Part shown: piece by piece, positions 9,146-18,702 of the stretch | Layout: each line of letters begins with the position of its first letter | How positions within the stretch are numbered: position 1 is the first letter of the stretch | NCBI GenBank assembly: GCA_905215935.1 | Contig: CAJMRY010000002.1 | Span: 124,001-188,000 of the forward strand | Reading direction: 5' to 3' | Origin: an uncultured bacterium | Lineage (GTDB): Bacteria > Bacillota > Clostridia > TANB77 > CAG-508 | DNA: 64,000 nucleotides | The notes under the pieces: generated by a model | The model's input: the letters and a program-made list of their open reading frames with translations, nothing else | What the model was told of the DNA's origin: nothing | Database searches by the model: none | Translations under genes and position numbers: made by a program

Positions 9146-10672
9146 GTGGTAAAAAAAATAAAAGAATTTATAAAAAAAATAAAGTTAAGAGATTTACTTA
9201 TTATATTTTTTATATTACAGCCAATAATAGATATGTATAGAACTTTTTTTCAAGATACTATCAATATTTGTGGTTTGGCAGTAGAAGAATTAATAAATAT
9301 ATTATTAGTAGGTATATTATTTTGTTTAATAATTTATAAAATTGTTAAAAAAGAAAAAAGAACCAAAAGTTTAGTTAAATATATTGTTTATTTAGCAATA
9401 GTAGGTATATATATGATTCTTCACTGGATGAATATGACTAAATTTAATAATAATATATATGAAAGTGTACAGATGAATTTCATTACAGAAACATATTATA
9501 TAATAAGAACTTACATTATACCAATTACATTAATTTATATAATATATCATTCTTATTTAACCGACAAAGACTTTACAAGAATAATTTTAATAGTTACATT
9601 GATAATCTCGGGAAGTATTTTTGTAACTAATATATTAAACATATCTTTAGTAGCATATAGTTCAGATAATGTAAGAATAGAAGGAAATATATTTAAATGG
9701 TTATCATTAAATGGAAATTCAAATTTTGCGGCATATACATCTAGAGGATTCTTTCATTCTACAAATCAAATTAGTGCATTATTGTTTTCTCTAGCTCCTA
9801 TAGTAATTAAAGAAGCAATAAAAAGTAATAAAATTAGATATTATATATTATTGATAATACAATTAATTTCGATGATAATGGTAGGTACAAAAACAGCGTC
9901 TATAGGAGTTATACTTGTATTGATAGCTATGATGTTTATTACATTAGTGCTATATTTTTTAAAATTAGAAAGAAACATTAATATAAAAATATGTATTCCA
10001 ATAATGTTATTAATAACAATTGGTGCATATTCTCTATATATGACTTCTCCATCAAAATTAAAATACACATTAGAAAAGTCAGAAAAAGAGATAATAAGAG
10101 AAGATGCAAATATAACAGTTAAAGAGGCCAACCAAGAAGAAAAAGTAAATAGCTTAGAGGACTATATAAAATTATATGCATATAATTACTATATTCAAGA
10201 TTGGTTTTTAGAATTATATCCAGTACATAATGATGAAGATTTTTGGAATACGATAATATCAAGAGATAAAAAATTAAATATAGATAATAGAAATTTTAAA
10301 ATAGATATGATTGATAGAATTATAGAAAGAAATAATAATAATATGGATTCTATATTAGGAATTGGATATACATCCAATGTACCATATACAGAAAGAGATT
10401 ATGTATATCAATATTATATATTTGGAATTGCAGGAGTGTTTTTGTTAGTTGGTGTTTATATTGGTATATTAGTTTACTGTGCATATAAAATTTTAAGAAA
10501 TTATAAGGAAAAACTAAATTTAGAGAATTGTTCAATTGGAATTTCCTTATGTTGTATGTTAGTTGCAGGTTATTTATCTGGGCATGTATGGGGAATGCTT
10601 ATCAACATGTATTTTATGAGTTTATATACAGGCATGTTGTTATATAATGCAAAAAAAGAGGAGAAAAAATAA
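9146..10672 (+). CDS. O-antigen polymerase/ligase-like membrane protein (Wzy-like)
   Basis: Start GTG 9146 follows TAGGGGG. The 508-residue product has about 11-12 membrane segments and one long extracellular loop (about residues 305-395) rich in charged residues. 'GFFHSTNQISALLFS' before a central helix and 'GTKTASIGVILVLIAM' are typical of the O-antigen ligase/polymerase group. Such proteins join lipid-linked repeats on the outer face of the membrane. No other gene in the cluster fits this step. The next gene begins two bases after its stop. Confidence 0.8.
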   Translation: MVKKIKEFIKKIKLRDLLIIFFILQPIIDMYRTFFQDTINICGLAVEELINILLVGILFCLIIYKIVKKEKRTKSLVKYIVYLAIVGIYMILHWMNMTKFNNNIYESVQMNFITETYYIIRTYIIPITLIYIIYHSYLTDKDFTRIILIVTLIISGSIFVTNILNISLVAYSSDNVRIEGNIFKWLSLNGNSNFAAYTSRGFFHSTNQISALLFSLAPIVIKEAIKSNKIRYYILLIIQLISMIMVGTKTASIGVILVLIAMMFITLVLYFLKLERNINIKICIPIMLLITIGAYSLYMTSPSKLKYTLEKSEKEIIREDANITVKEANQEEKVNSLEDYIKLYAYNYYIQDWFLELYPVHNDEDFWNTIISRDKKLNIDNRNFKIDMIDRIIERNNNNMDSILGIGYTSNVPYTERDYVYQYYIFGIAGVFLLVGVYIGILVYCAYKILRNYKEKLNLENCSIGISLCCMLVAGYLSGHVWGMLINMYFMSLYTGMLLYNAKKEEKK

Positions 10673-10673
10673 A

Positions 10674-11819
10674 TTGAAAATATTATTTATACAAAATATA
10701 GGAAATGTAATAGGAGGAATTGCTAATGTAAACAATACATTGGCAACAGCCTTTGCAGAAGATAATAATGAAGTTTACATATATTCAGTAAGAAATGCTA
10801 CTCAAATAAATAATGTGCAAAAAGATAAAAAAATACAATATAAAATAATAAATAGTAAAGATAAATGGGAATGTCCAAGATATAGTGAAGTAATAAAGAG
10901 AATCAAAAAGTGTAATATTATAGGTGCTCTAAAACAGATAGTAGAAAGAATAAAATATGATATTATATTAAATAAAGATTATAAAAAATTAAAAAATGAA
11001 ATTATTATGTTAAATCCAGATGTTATTATTGTATCTCATTATGAATTATTAAATGCTATACCTAAAATATATTTAAGCAAAACAATTAATCATTATCATA
11101 CCAATTTCGAACAAGTATTACAAAATAAATCTCAAATAAAAGTATTTAATAAATATAAAAATAAATTAAGAAAATTTGTATGGTTAACTCAAAATACATG
11201 TAAAAAAGCAATAGATTTTGGTATCATAAATAGTACATATATTTATAATCCAATACCCAATAAAACAATAAAAAAATATAATAATATACAAAGAAAATTG
11301 ATATTTATGGCAAGATTTTCTGAGGAAAAAAGATTAGAATTAGCAATTCATATTTTTAATGAAGTGATAGAAGAAAAACATTTAAAAGATTGGAAACTTG
11401 ATTTATATTTAGTAGGAGAATTAACAGATGATATAAAAACAAAAATAGATAGAAATCAATATATAGATTATAAAGGTAAAACAGATAATCCAGAAGAAGT
11501 GTTTGGAGAGTATTATGCTATGATAATGACATCAAAGTTTGAAGGATTTCCATTGACTGTGCTAGAAGCAAATATGTGTAAGGTTCCAGTAATAGCATTT
11601 GATTTTGGTGAATCTGCAAAAGAAGTAATAAAAGAAGAAACAGGAATTTTAATTAAACAAGATGACATAGTAGAATTTAAGAGAAAACTATTTGAATTAA
11701 TGCAAGATGAAAAGTACAGAGATGATTTATCAAGACATGCAGAGATTTTTGCAAATCACTTTAAAATTGAAAATATAAAAAATAATTGGTATCAAATTTT
11801 TTTAGTCGAAAGGAATTGA
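10674..11819 (+). CDS. GT4-family glycosyltransferase
   Basis: The likely start is TTG 10674, eight bases behind AGAGGAG; an in-frame ATG at 10647 lies inside the polymerase gene. The 381-residue product begins 'KILFIQNIGNVIGGIANVNN', the Gly-rich acceptor loop of GT-B enzymes. The donor domain has 'LIFMARFSEEKRLELAIHIF' and 'MTSKFEGFPLTVLEANMCK', which contains the EX7E-type pair. It is soluble and acts on a nucleotide sugar; specificity is unknown. Confidence 0.86.
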   Translation: MKILFIQNIGNVIGGIANVNNTLATAFAEDNNEVYIYSVRNATQINNVQKDKKIQYKIINSKDKWECPRYSEVIKRIKKCNIIGALKQIVERIKYDIILNKDYKKLKNEIIMLNPDVIIVSHYELLNAIPKIYLSKTINHYHTNFEQVLQNKSQIKVFNKYKNKLRKFVWLTQNTCKKAIDFGIINSTYIYNPIPNKTIKKYNNIQRKLIFMARFSEEKRLELAIHIFNEVIEEKHLKDWKLDLYLVGELTDDIKTKIDRNQYIDYKGKTDNPEEVFGEYYAMIMTSKFEGFPLTVLEANMCKVPVIAFDFGESAKEVIKEETGILIKQDDIVEFKRKLFELMQDEKYRDDLSRHAEIFANHFKIENIKNNWYQIFLVERN

Positions 11820-11825
11820 TTAGTT

Positions 11826-12785
11826 ATGCCAAGTATAAGTATTATTATACCAGTATATAATGTGGAAGAATATATAAGAGAATGCTTAGATTCATTATTA
11901 AAGCAAACTATTAGAGATGAGTTAGAAGTAATAATTGTAAATGATGGATCAACTGATAACAGTCAAAAGATTATAGATGAATATGTAAAAAAATATCCTA
12001 AACTGTTTAAATGTTATATAAAGAAAAACGAAGGACAAGGTATAGCTAGAAATTATGGAGTAAAATATGCAACAGGAGAGTATATTGGATTTGTAGACGG
12101 CGACGATTATATTAAGTTTGATATGTATGAAATCTTGTATAAAGAAGCAAAAGAGAAAAAGCTAGATATTGTAGTATGTGATATGTTATGGGTATATGCA
12201 GACAAAACTACACAATCAAGAAGTACATTACCCAAATTTATAAAAGAATTTAATTATTACACATATATCCTATCAAATCCAGGACCAGTTAATAAAATTT
12301 ACAAAAGAGAAATTTGGAATAAAGAAAAAATCCAATTTCCAGATATTTGGTATGAAGATTTAGGTGTAATACCAGCAATGGTGAAATATACAGAGAACAT
12401 AGGGTATGTAAATAAAGAATTGTATTTATATAGACAAAGACAAAATTCAACAATGTTAAAAACAGAGTATAATGAAAAATTGTTAGATATTATAAAAGCA
12501 TGTAATAATTTGTATGACATTTTAAAAGATACAAAATTTTTACAAGAACTTGAATATTTATATATATTTCAATTAATATATTTTTCTAGCTTTAGATTCT
12601 TAAAATTTAATAAATATAAAGATATAGAAAAATGTGTAAAAGAAGTTAAAATTAAATTTCCAGATTGGAAAAAAAATAAATATTATAAAACTAAACCATT
12701 TTTATTTAAATTATTTTGTAATTTGATATGTAAAAAACAATATCTTATAGTAAAATTATTAGTAAAAATAGGAAGAGGAAATTGA
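11826..12785 (+). CDS. GT2-family glycosyltransferase
   Basis: This 319-residue enzyme shows 'SISIIIPVYNVEEYIRECLD', 'IVNDGSTDNSQ', 'NEGQGIARNYGV' and 'FVDGDDYIKF' (metal-binding Asp), then 'WYEDLGVIPAMV'. It starts six bases after the preceding gene. The 'GQGIARNYG' variant replaces the more common 'GGLSDARN', shared by many Wca/CpsJ-like enzymes. No transmembrane part is visible. Confidence 0.88.
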   Translation: MPSISIIIPVYNVEEYIRECLDSLLKQTIRDELEVIIVNDGSTDNSQKIIDEYVKKYPKLFKCYIKKNEGQGIARNYGVKYATGEYIGFVDGDDYIKFDMYEILYKEAKEKKLDIVVCDMLWVYADKTTQSRSTLPKFIKEFNYYTYILSNPGPVNKIYKREIWNKEKIQFPDIWYEDLGVIPAMVKYTENIGYVNKELYLYRQRQNSTMLKTEYNEKLLDIIKACNNLYDILKDTKFLQELEYLYIFQLIYFSSFRFLKFNKYKDIEKCVKEVKIKFPDWKKNKYYKTKPFLFKLFCNLICKKQYLIVKLLVKIGRGN

Positions 12786-12788
12786 AAT

Positions 12789-13697
12789 ATGGATAATACA
12801 AAAAAGCATGCCTATTTAATTATGGCACATAATAATTTTTACATTTTGGAAAGATTGTTAAAGCTTCTAGATGATGAAAGAAATGATATATATTTACATG
12901 TGGATAAAAAAGCTAAACAATTTGACAGTGAAATGATTAAAAAAATAGTAAAAAAATCAAACATTTATATAGTACATAGAATGAAAGTAAACTGGGGAGC
13001 TTTTTCTATGGTAAGGTGTGAACTATTATTATTGGAACAAGCAACCAATAATGGAAAATATGAATACTATCATTTGTTATCTGGAATTGATTTACCATTA
13101 AAAACACAAGATTACATACATGAATTTATGAATCAAAATCAAGGAAAAATATTTTTACATTTTGCAGGAGAAAAAATAGAAAAGCAAAATAATATTATAT
13201 CGAGAGTATCTAGATATTATTTCATGCAAGAGTATATGAAACATAAAAATAAAGTAATAAGAAAAGTGAGTATAAAATTAAAGAATGTGCTAGATAAAAT
13301 ACAAATAAAACTAAAAACAGATAGAACAAAAAAGATTGGTAAAGACATAAAGACAGGAGCACAATGGTTTAGTATTACAGACGAATGTGCCAGATATATT
13401 TTAAAGAATAAAAAATATATAAATAAACATTTTAAGTTTACATATTGTCCAGATGAATTATTTATTCAAACATTAATATATAATACCAAATTTATGGACA
13501 AATTGTATTATAATAAAATGGATGATAATTATATATCATGTATGAGAAAAATTGATTGGACTAGAGGCTGTCCTTATGTGTATAAAAGAGAAGATTTTGA
13601 TGAATTGGTTCATTCTGATTACTTATTTGCTAGAAAATTTTCTACAGATATAGATAAAGAAATTGTTGATTTAATTTATAAATATTTAAAAAAATAA
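12789..13697 (+). CDS. GT14-like beta-1,6-N-acetylglucosaminyltransferase
   Basis: The 302-residue protein opens 'KKHAYLIMAHNNFYILERLL' and continues 'DIYLHVDKKAK', 'VNWGAFSMVRCELLLL', 'YYHLLSGIDLPLKT' and 'GAQWFSIT', the signature of the core-2/I-branching (GT14) family. 'YCPDELFIQTL' matches the usual catalytic acid region. Bacterial members attach GlcNAc or xylose in surface polysaccharides. It starts three bases after the GT2 gene and is followed 20 bases later by another GT2 gene. Confidence 0.85.
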   Translation: MDNTKKHAYLIMAHNNFYILERLLKLLDDERNDIYLHVDKKAKQFDSEMIKKIVKKSNIYIVHRMKVNWGAFSMVRCELLLLEQATNNGKYEYYHLLSGIDLPLKTQDYIHEFMNQNQGKIFLHFAGEKIEKQNNIISRVSRYYFMQEYMKHKNKVIRKVSIKLKNVLDKIQIKLKTDRTKKIGKDIKTGAQWFSITDECARYILKNKKYINKHFKFTYCPDELFIQTLIYNTKFMDKLYYNKMDDNYISCMRKIDWTRGCPYVYKREDFDELVHSDYLFARKFSTDIDKEIVDLIYKYLKK

Positions 13698-13717
13698 ACA
13701 TTATGGGGTGAAATTAA

Positions 13718-14677
13718 ATGGAGAAAATAAGTGTAATAATTCCAGTATATAATGTTGAAAGATATTTAGAGCAATGTTTGAATAGTGTTGTTAATCAAAC
13801 TTATGAAAATATTGAAGTGTTAATAATAAATGATGGAACAAAAGATAATAGTCAGGAGATAATTGACTTATATAAAAGTAGATATCCAAATAAAATCTAC
13901 TCTTTTATAAAAGAAAATGGTGGACTTTCTGATGCTAGAAATTATGGAATAAATAAAGCAACAGGAGATTATATTACATTTATAGACAGTGATGATTATA
14001 TAGATAATACAATGATAGAAAAGCTATATAATAAAATAAAATTAGATAATGCAGATATATCTGCATGTGAATGTTATTTTAAATATGAAACAAAAATGAA
14101 AAGAGTAGGATTAAATATTAATGATAATGAAAACATAAAAAACGTAATGATAAAATTATTTCCTTCTGCATGGGCAAAATTATATAAAAAAGATATATTT
14201 ATACATAATAATTTTAAAAAGGGAATTTGGTTTGAAGATGTTGAATTTTTAATGAGAGTTTATCCTACAATATCAAAGGTTGCAGTGGTAAGAGAACCAC
14301 TATATTATTATATACAAAGAGAGGATTCAATTACATATACATATAATGAAAAATTGAATGATTTAATAACAAATTGGGATGGAGTTATAAAACATTATAA
14401 ACAAGAATCATATTATGATGAATATAAAGATGAATTAGAATATTCATATATACGCTATGTTTTTGGTACATACATAAAAAGATTAGCAAAAACAAAAGAT
14501 TATCATAAATTTAGTATTGGAGTACAAACTTCAATAAATAGTGTTATAAATTACTTCCCTAATTATAAAAAAAATAAATATTTAAATCCTAAAGTACCAA
14601 AGAATTTATATCTAAAATATTTTAATAAAATGATAGCAAATATAGTATTTTTTTGTGAAAAAAATAAAAAAAATTAG
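13718..14677 (+). CDS. GT2-family glycosyltransferase
   Basis: The 319-residue enzyme has 'KISVIIPVYNVERYLEQCLN', 'IINDGTKDNSQ', 'ENGGLSDARNYGI' and 'FIDSDDYIDNT', then 'FEDVEFLMRV' as the ED-type motif. It is close to the enzyme at 7217-8161 through the first 110 residues, which suggests paralogy within the cluster. Start ATG 13718 is preceded by GGGGTGA. Confidence 0.88.
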   Translation: MEKISVIIPVYNVERYLEQCLNSVVNQTYENIEVLIINDGTKDNSQEIIDLYKSRYPNKIYSFIKENGGLSDARNYGINKATGDYITFIDSDDYIDNTMIEKLYNKIKLDNADISACECYFKYETKMKRVGLNINDNENIKNVMIKLFPSAWAKLYKKDIFIHNNFKKGIWFEDVEFLMRVYPTISKVAVVREPLYYYIQREDSITYTYNEKLNDLITNWDGVIKHYKQESYYDEYKDELEYSYIRYVFGTYIKRLAKTKDYHKFSIGVQTSINSVINYFPNYKKNKYLNPKVPKNLYLKYFNKMIANIVFFCEKNKKN

Positions 14678-14721
14678 AAAAGTAAGTATAAAATAGTATA
14701 TAAAGAATAAAGGTGATTAGT

Positions 14722-15204
14722 GTGAAAAATAAGATGAAAAAAGTTTTATTTATTTCTAGTACAGGAGGACACCTAAATGAACTTATGCAACTTAAATCAT
14801 TATTTTCAAAATATGATTATCATATTATAACAGAAAAGGATAAGACTAACGAGTATTTAAAAGATATATATAAAGATAGAATTTCATATTTACCATATGG
14901 AACAAGAAGCAAATTATTTTCATATATTTTTAAATATTTTTATATTATTATAAAAAGTATATATTTTCTTATAAAAATAAGACCAAAATATATAGTAACT
15001 ACAGGAACACATACTGCAGGTCCAATTTGTTACTTTGCAAAGTTGTTTGGAGCTAAAATAATATACATAGAAACATTTGCAAATAGGAATAGAAAAACAG
15101 CAACTGGTAGACTTATTTATCCAATAGCAGATTTATTTATAGTACAATGGGAAGAAATGAAAAAATTATATCCGAAAGCAATTTATGGAGGTTCGATTTA
15201 TTAA
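14722..15204 (+). CDS. PssD/Alg14-like glycosyltransferase subunit
   Basis: The 160-residue protein reads 'KKVLFISSTGGHLNELMQL' and 'VTTGTHTAGPICYFAKLFG', ending 'YPKAIYGGSIY', the pattern of Alg14/PssD-type membrane-associated subunits that recruit a catalytic partner. A hydrophobic segment around residues 70-90 is the likely anchor. GTG 14722 is well placed after AAAGGTGA; ATG 14734 is an alternative. The stop TAA overlaps the start of the partner by one base. The pair transfers a sugar from UDP-sugar to the lipid-linked acceptor. Confidence 0.85.
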   Translation: MKNKMKKVLFISSTGGHLNELMQLKSLFSKYDYHIITEKDKTNEYLKDIYKDRISYLPYGTRSKLFSYIFKYFYIIIKSIYFLIKIRPKYIVTTGTHTAGPICYFAKLFGAKIIYIETFANRNRKTATGRLIYPIADLFIVQWEEMKKLYPKAIYGGSIY

Positions 15205-15687
15205 TGATTTTAGTATTATTAGGAACACAAAATAATAGTTTTCATCGATTATTAGAAGAAATTCAAAAAATGATAGATGAGAAAATAATAAATGAAAGAG
15301 TGGTTGTTCAGGCTGGATATACACAATTTAAATCAAAAGATATGGAGATATTTGATTTAATACCACTTGATAGAATAGAGAAACTTCAAGAAGAAGCAAA
15401 CTTAATAATAACACATGGTGGAGTTGGTTCGATTATTTCTTCGAATAATAAAGGAAAAAAGGTTATTGCTATTCCTAGACTTCATGAATATGGAGAGCAT
15501 GTTAATGACCATCAAAAGGAAATCGTAAAAAGTTTCAGTGATAAAGGATGTATTATTCGGAATTGAAGGTGTACAAGACCTAAGAGAAGCATTTATAAAA
15601 AGTAAAGACTTTACACCTAAAAAATACGAAAGTGGTACAAAAAATATATTAAAAATTATTGAAAACTTTATTGATAATGATGTATAA
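15204..15687 (+). CDS. PssE/Alg13-like glycosyltransferase catalytic subunit, +1 recoded
   Basis: Start ATG 15204 overlaps the previous stop by one base. The protein begins 'ILVLLGTQNNSFHRLLEEI' and has 'ITHGGVGSIISSNNKGKKVI' and 'HEYGEHVNDHQ', the donor-binding motifs of GT28 C-terminal domains. Read with a +1 shift at CGG 15558 it continues 'DKGCII-G-IEGVQDLREAF' to a stop at 15687, 160 residues, the normal PssE size. Read plainly it would end at 15566 and lose the last 40 residues. It acts with the PssD-like protein just upstream. Confidence 0.85.
15558..15561 (+). other. +1 recoding site CGG-A in PssE-like gene
   Basis: ATT CGG AAT TGA becomes ATT (C) GGA ATT GAA, making Gly119. The zero frame stops only two codons later at TGA 15564-15566. 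Confidence 0.85.
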
Positions 15688-15752
15688 AAATGAGGAGTAG
15701 ACCAATTTATATTGTCAAAGATACAAACTAAAATAATAAATAGGTGATAAAC

Positions 15753-16757
15753 ATGAATGAAGAAAGAATAATTAGTCCTGAATTAGAGGGAAATAACGAA
15801 GAGACATTAGAAACATCATTAAGACCTAAAACTCTAAATGATTATATAGGTCAATCTAAAGTAAAAGAAAATATGAAGATATATATCGAGGCTGCCAAAA
15901 AAAGAGGTGAGCCTCTTGATCATGTTTTATTATATGGGCCTCCTGGTCTTGGAAAAACAACACTCGCAGGTATTATTTCTAATGAAATGAATTCAAATAT
16001 AAAAATAACATCAGGACCAGCAATAGAAAAAGCAGGAGATTTAGCAGCACTTCTTACAAACTTATCAGAATTTGATGTACTATTTATAGATGAAATACAT
16101 AGATTGAATAAAAATGTAGAAGAGATATTATACCCTGCGCTAGAAGATTATACATTAGATATAATTATAGGAAAAGGACCAACTGCAAGGTCAATTAGGT
16201 TAGACTTACCTAAATTTACATTAATTGGTGCAACAACTAAAGCAGGTTCTTTATCTACACCATTACGAGACAGATTCGGAATAGTACATAGACTAGAGAT
16301 GTATACAATAGAAGATTTAGCAACAATAATAAAACGTTCAGCAAATATATTGGAAGTATCTATTGATGACGAATCAGCAAGAGAAATTGCAAGACGTTCT
16401 AGAGGAACTCCAAGAATAGCAAATAGATTACTAAAAAGAGTAAGAGATTATGCATCAGTTTTAGGTGATGGAAATGCAACATTAAAATTAACAAAAGTAG
16501 CATTAAACCAATTAGAAATAGACGAAATGGGATTAGATGATATTGACAGAAAGTTATTAGAAACAATGATAATAAAATATCAAGGAAAACCAGTTGGAAT
16601 AGATACTTTGGCAACAACTATAGGAGAAGAAGTATCTACTATAGAAGATGTATATGAACCATATTTAATTCAGATTGGATATATATCTAGAACTGTAAGA
16701 GGAAGAATACCACTTCCAGAAGCATATAAACATTTAGGTATAGAATTTAAAGAATAG
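15753..16757 (+). CDS. ruvB: Holliday junction branch migration ATPase RuvB
   Basis: The 334-residue protein shows the full RuvB set: 'LRPKTLNDYIGQSKVKENM' at the N-terminus, Walker A 'GPPGLGKTTLA', Walker B 'FIDEIHRL', 'GATTKAGSLSTPLRDRFGI' (sensor/arginine-finger region) and a winged-helix C-terminus ending 'GRIPLPEAYKHLG'. ATG 15753 follows AGGTGAT at good spacing; GTG 15744 is less likely. RuvB drives branch migration of Holliday junctions with RuvA, which is not in this window. It sits after the polysaccharide genes with no visible functional link. Base 16277 is a CGG in another frame (TTC GGA) and is read normally. Confidence 0.96.
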   Translation: MNEERIISPELEGNNEETLETSLRPKTLNDYIGQSKVKENMKIYIEAAKKRGEPLDHVLLYGPPGLGKTTLAGIISNEMNSNIKITSGPAIEKAGDLAALLTNLSEFDVLFIDEIHRLNKNVEEILYPALEDYTLDIIIGKGPTARSIRLDLPKFTLIGATTKAGSLSTPLRDRFGIVHRLEMYTIEDLATIIKRSANILEVSIDDESAREIARRSRGTPRIANRLLKRVRDYASVLGDGNATLKLTKVALNQLEIDEMGLDDIDRKLLETMIIKYQGKPVGIDTLATTIGEEVSTIEDVYEPYLIQIGYISRTVRGRIPLPEAYKHLGIEFKE

Positions 16758-16766
16758 AGGATATAT

Positions 16767-17711
16767 ATGGAAAATATAGCAGTATTAATACCTTGTTATA
16801 ATGAAGAATTAACAATAGGAAAAGTAATAAAAGATTTTAGAAAAGAATTGCCAGATGCTAAAATTTATGTTTATAACAATAATTCAAAGGATAGAACTTA
16901 TGAAATTGCAAAGGAGAATGGTGCAATTGTAAAAAATGAATATAATCAAGGCAAAGGTAATGTTATAAGAAGAATGTTTAGAGAAATTGATGCAGATATT
17001 TATGTTATAGTAGATGGTGATGACACATATCCTGCAGAAAAAGTACATGAACTAATAGAACCAATAAAAAATGAAACTGCAGATATGTGCTGTGGTGATA
17101 GAATATCAAATGGTTCATATAAAAGACAAAATAAAAGAAATTTTCACAAGATTGGAAATAGTTTAGTAAAAGATACAATAAATATAATGTTTAATACAAA
17201 ATTAAAAGATATAATGACAGGATATAGATGTTTTAATAAAATGTTTGTTAAAAATATGCCTGTTATGAGTAAAAATTTTGAAATAGAAACAGAAATGACA
17301 TTATATGCATTAGATAGAAGAATGATTATAAAAGAAATACCTATAGATTATAAAGATAGACCAAATGGAAGTAAATCTAAATTAAGTACTATTAAAGATG
17401 GAATAAAAGTATTAAATACAATAGTAAAAATGTATAAAGATTATAAACCATTTAAATTTTTTACTACAATTGCAATAATTTTATTTATCTTAGGTTTAAT
17501 AATAGGGGTTCCTGTTATAGTAGAATTTATAAAAACAGCTTATATTACTAAATTACCATCAGCTGTACTTGCAACAGGATTTGTAATATTATCAGTTATA
17601 GTAGCACAATGCGGAGTGATACTAGATACGGTAGTTAAACATCAAAAGCAAAGAGATGAACTGAATTTAATAAATTATTACAAAAACGAAAATAAAAATT
17701 ACGAGAGGTGA
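16767..17711 (+). CDS. Membrane-anchored GT2 glycosyltransferase (DPM1-like)
   Basis: The 314-residue enzyme has 'ENIAVLIPCYNEELTIGKVI', 'VYNNNSKDRT', 'IVDGDDTYPA' and 'DIMTGYRCF', the GT-A motifs of the DPM1/DPG-type branch, and two C-terminal membrane helices near residues 232-255 and 262-290. Such enzymes load a sugar on a polyprenyl phosphate. The stop overlaps the leader of queH by a few bases. It is nine bases after ruvB, so the two may be cotranscribed. Confidence 0.85.
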   Translation: MENIAVLIPCYNEELTIGKVIKDFRKELPDAKIYVYNNNSKDRTYEIAKENGAIVKNEYNQGKGNVIRRMFREIDADIYVIVDGDDTYPAEKVHELIEPIKNETADMCCGDRISNGSYKRQNKRNFHKIGNSLVKDTINIMFNTKLKDIMTGYRCFNKMFVKNMPVMSKNFEIETEMTLYALDRRMIIKEIPIDYKDRPNGSKSKLSTIKDGIKVLNTIVKMYKDYKPFKFFTTIAIILFILGLIIGVPVIVEFIKTAYITKLPSAVLATGFVILSVIVAQCGVILDTVVKHQKQRDELNLINYYKNENKNYER

Positions 17712-17716
17712 ATTTT

Positions 17717-18631
17717 ATGAAATTATTAATGCATACTTGTTGTGCACCATGTAGTGTATATTGCATAGAACACTTAAGAAAAGAAGGAATAGAGCCAACT
17801 CTATATTGGTATAATCCTAATATTCATCCATATATAGAATATAAAACGAGAAGAGATACATTAAAAGAATATAGTAAAAGTATAAATGTAAAAGCCATAT
17901 TTCAAGAAGAATATGGCTTAGATGCATTTTGCAAAAATGTAATTAATGACTTAAATAATAGATGTAGTAATTATTGCTATAGAGTAAGATTAGAACAAAC
18001 AGCAAAATATGCAAAAGAAAACGGATATGATGCGATAACAACTACTCTTTTTGTAAGTCCATATCAAAAACATGAAATATTAAAAGAAACGATGCAAGAA
18101 GTTGCAGATAAATATGGTTTGGAATTTGTATATAGGGACTTTAGAATAGGATTCAGAGAAGGACAAGCAAAAGCAAGAGAGCTGGGGCTATATATGCAAA
18201 AATATTGTGGATGTATTTTTTCGGAGGAAATGTCGAGTCTTGCACGACAAAAAAGGGATAAAGAGATGATAGATAGAGCCAATAGAGATACAGAACGAAG
18301 AACAAGATTATCAGATTGCATACCTAATCTCGATTTTAGACCACTAAAAAGAGAAAATAAAGAAGAAATTGGGTTTATATATGATATTAAAAAGGAAAAA
18401 TATATAGAAGAAAACAAACAAGAATTGAGCGAACAAATACAAAATAAGTTATTTGAAAGATACATTAAGGAAAATGCAAAGCATATAAAGATAATTACAA
18501 TTAAAGGAGAAAGAGTAGGATTTTTTGATGGTAAGATTCTAGAAGATAATACTTTTAGAATTGATAATATATTCATGCTAAAAGAATATCAAAATAAAGG
18601 AATAGAGAAAGCAATACTAAAAGAAATATAA
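17717..18631 (+). CDS. queH: Epoxyqueuosine reductase QueH with C-terminal acetyltransferase-like tail
   Basis: QueH reduces epoxyqueuosine to queuosine in tRNA. The first 190 residues carry its Cys pattern: 'HTCCAPCSVYCIEHL', 'NNRCSNYCYRVRLEQTA' and 'MQKYCGCIFSEEM', which bind the Fe-S cluster and metal, plus 'TTTLFVSPYQKH'. ATG 17717 follows GAGAGGTG. Residues 190-304 are not part of ordinary QueH; the end 'GERVGFFDG', 'IDNIFMLKEYQNKGIEKAIL' looks like the middle of a GNAT acetyltransferase fold. The gene stops inside the region that would finish that fold, so the tail may be degraded. No queuosine-related riboswitch is evident nearby. Confidence 0.88.
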   Translation: MKLLMHTCCAPCSVYCIEHLRKEGIEPTLYWYNPNIHPYIEYKTRRDTLKEYSKSINVKAIFQEEYGLDAFCKNVINDLNNRCSNYCYRVRLEQTAKYAKENGYDAITTTLFVSPYQKHEILKETMQEVADKYGLEFVYRDFRIGFREGQAKARELGLYMQKYCGCIFSEEMSSLARQKRDKEMIDRANRDTERRTRLSDCIPNLDFRPLKRENKEEIGFIYDIKKEKYIEENKQELSEQIQNKLFERYIKENAKHIKIITIKGERVGFFDGKILEDNTFRIDNIFMLKEYQNKGIEKAILKEI

Positions 18632-18702
18632 AGTATAGATAGTAAAAGAGAAATTTATATAAGTTAAATTAAGAGAAAATAAGTTATACGAGGAGATAAT
18701 AG

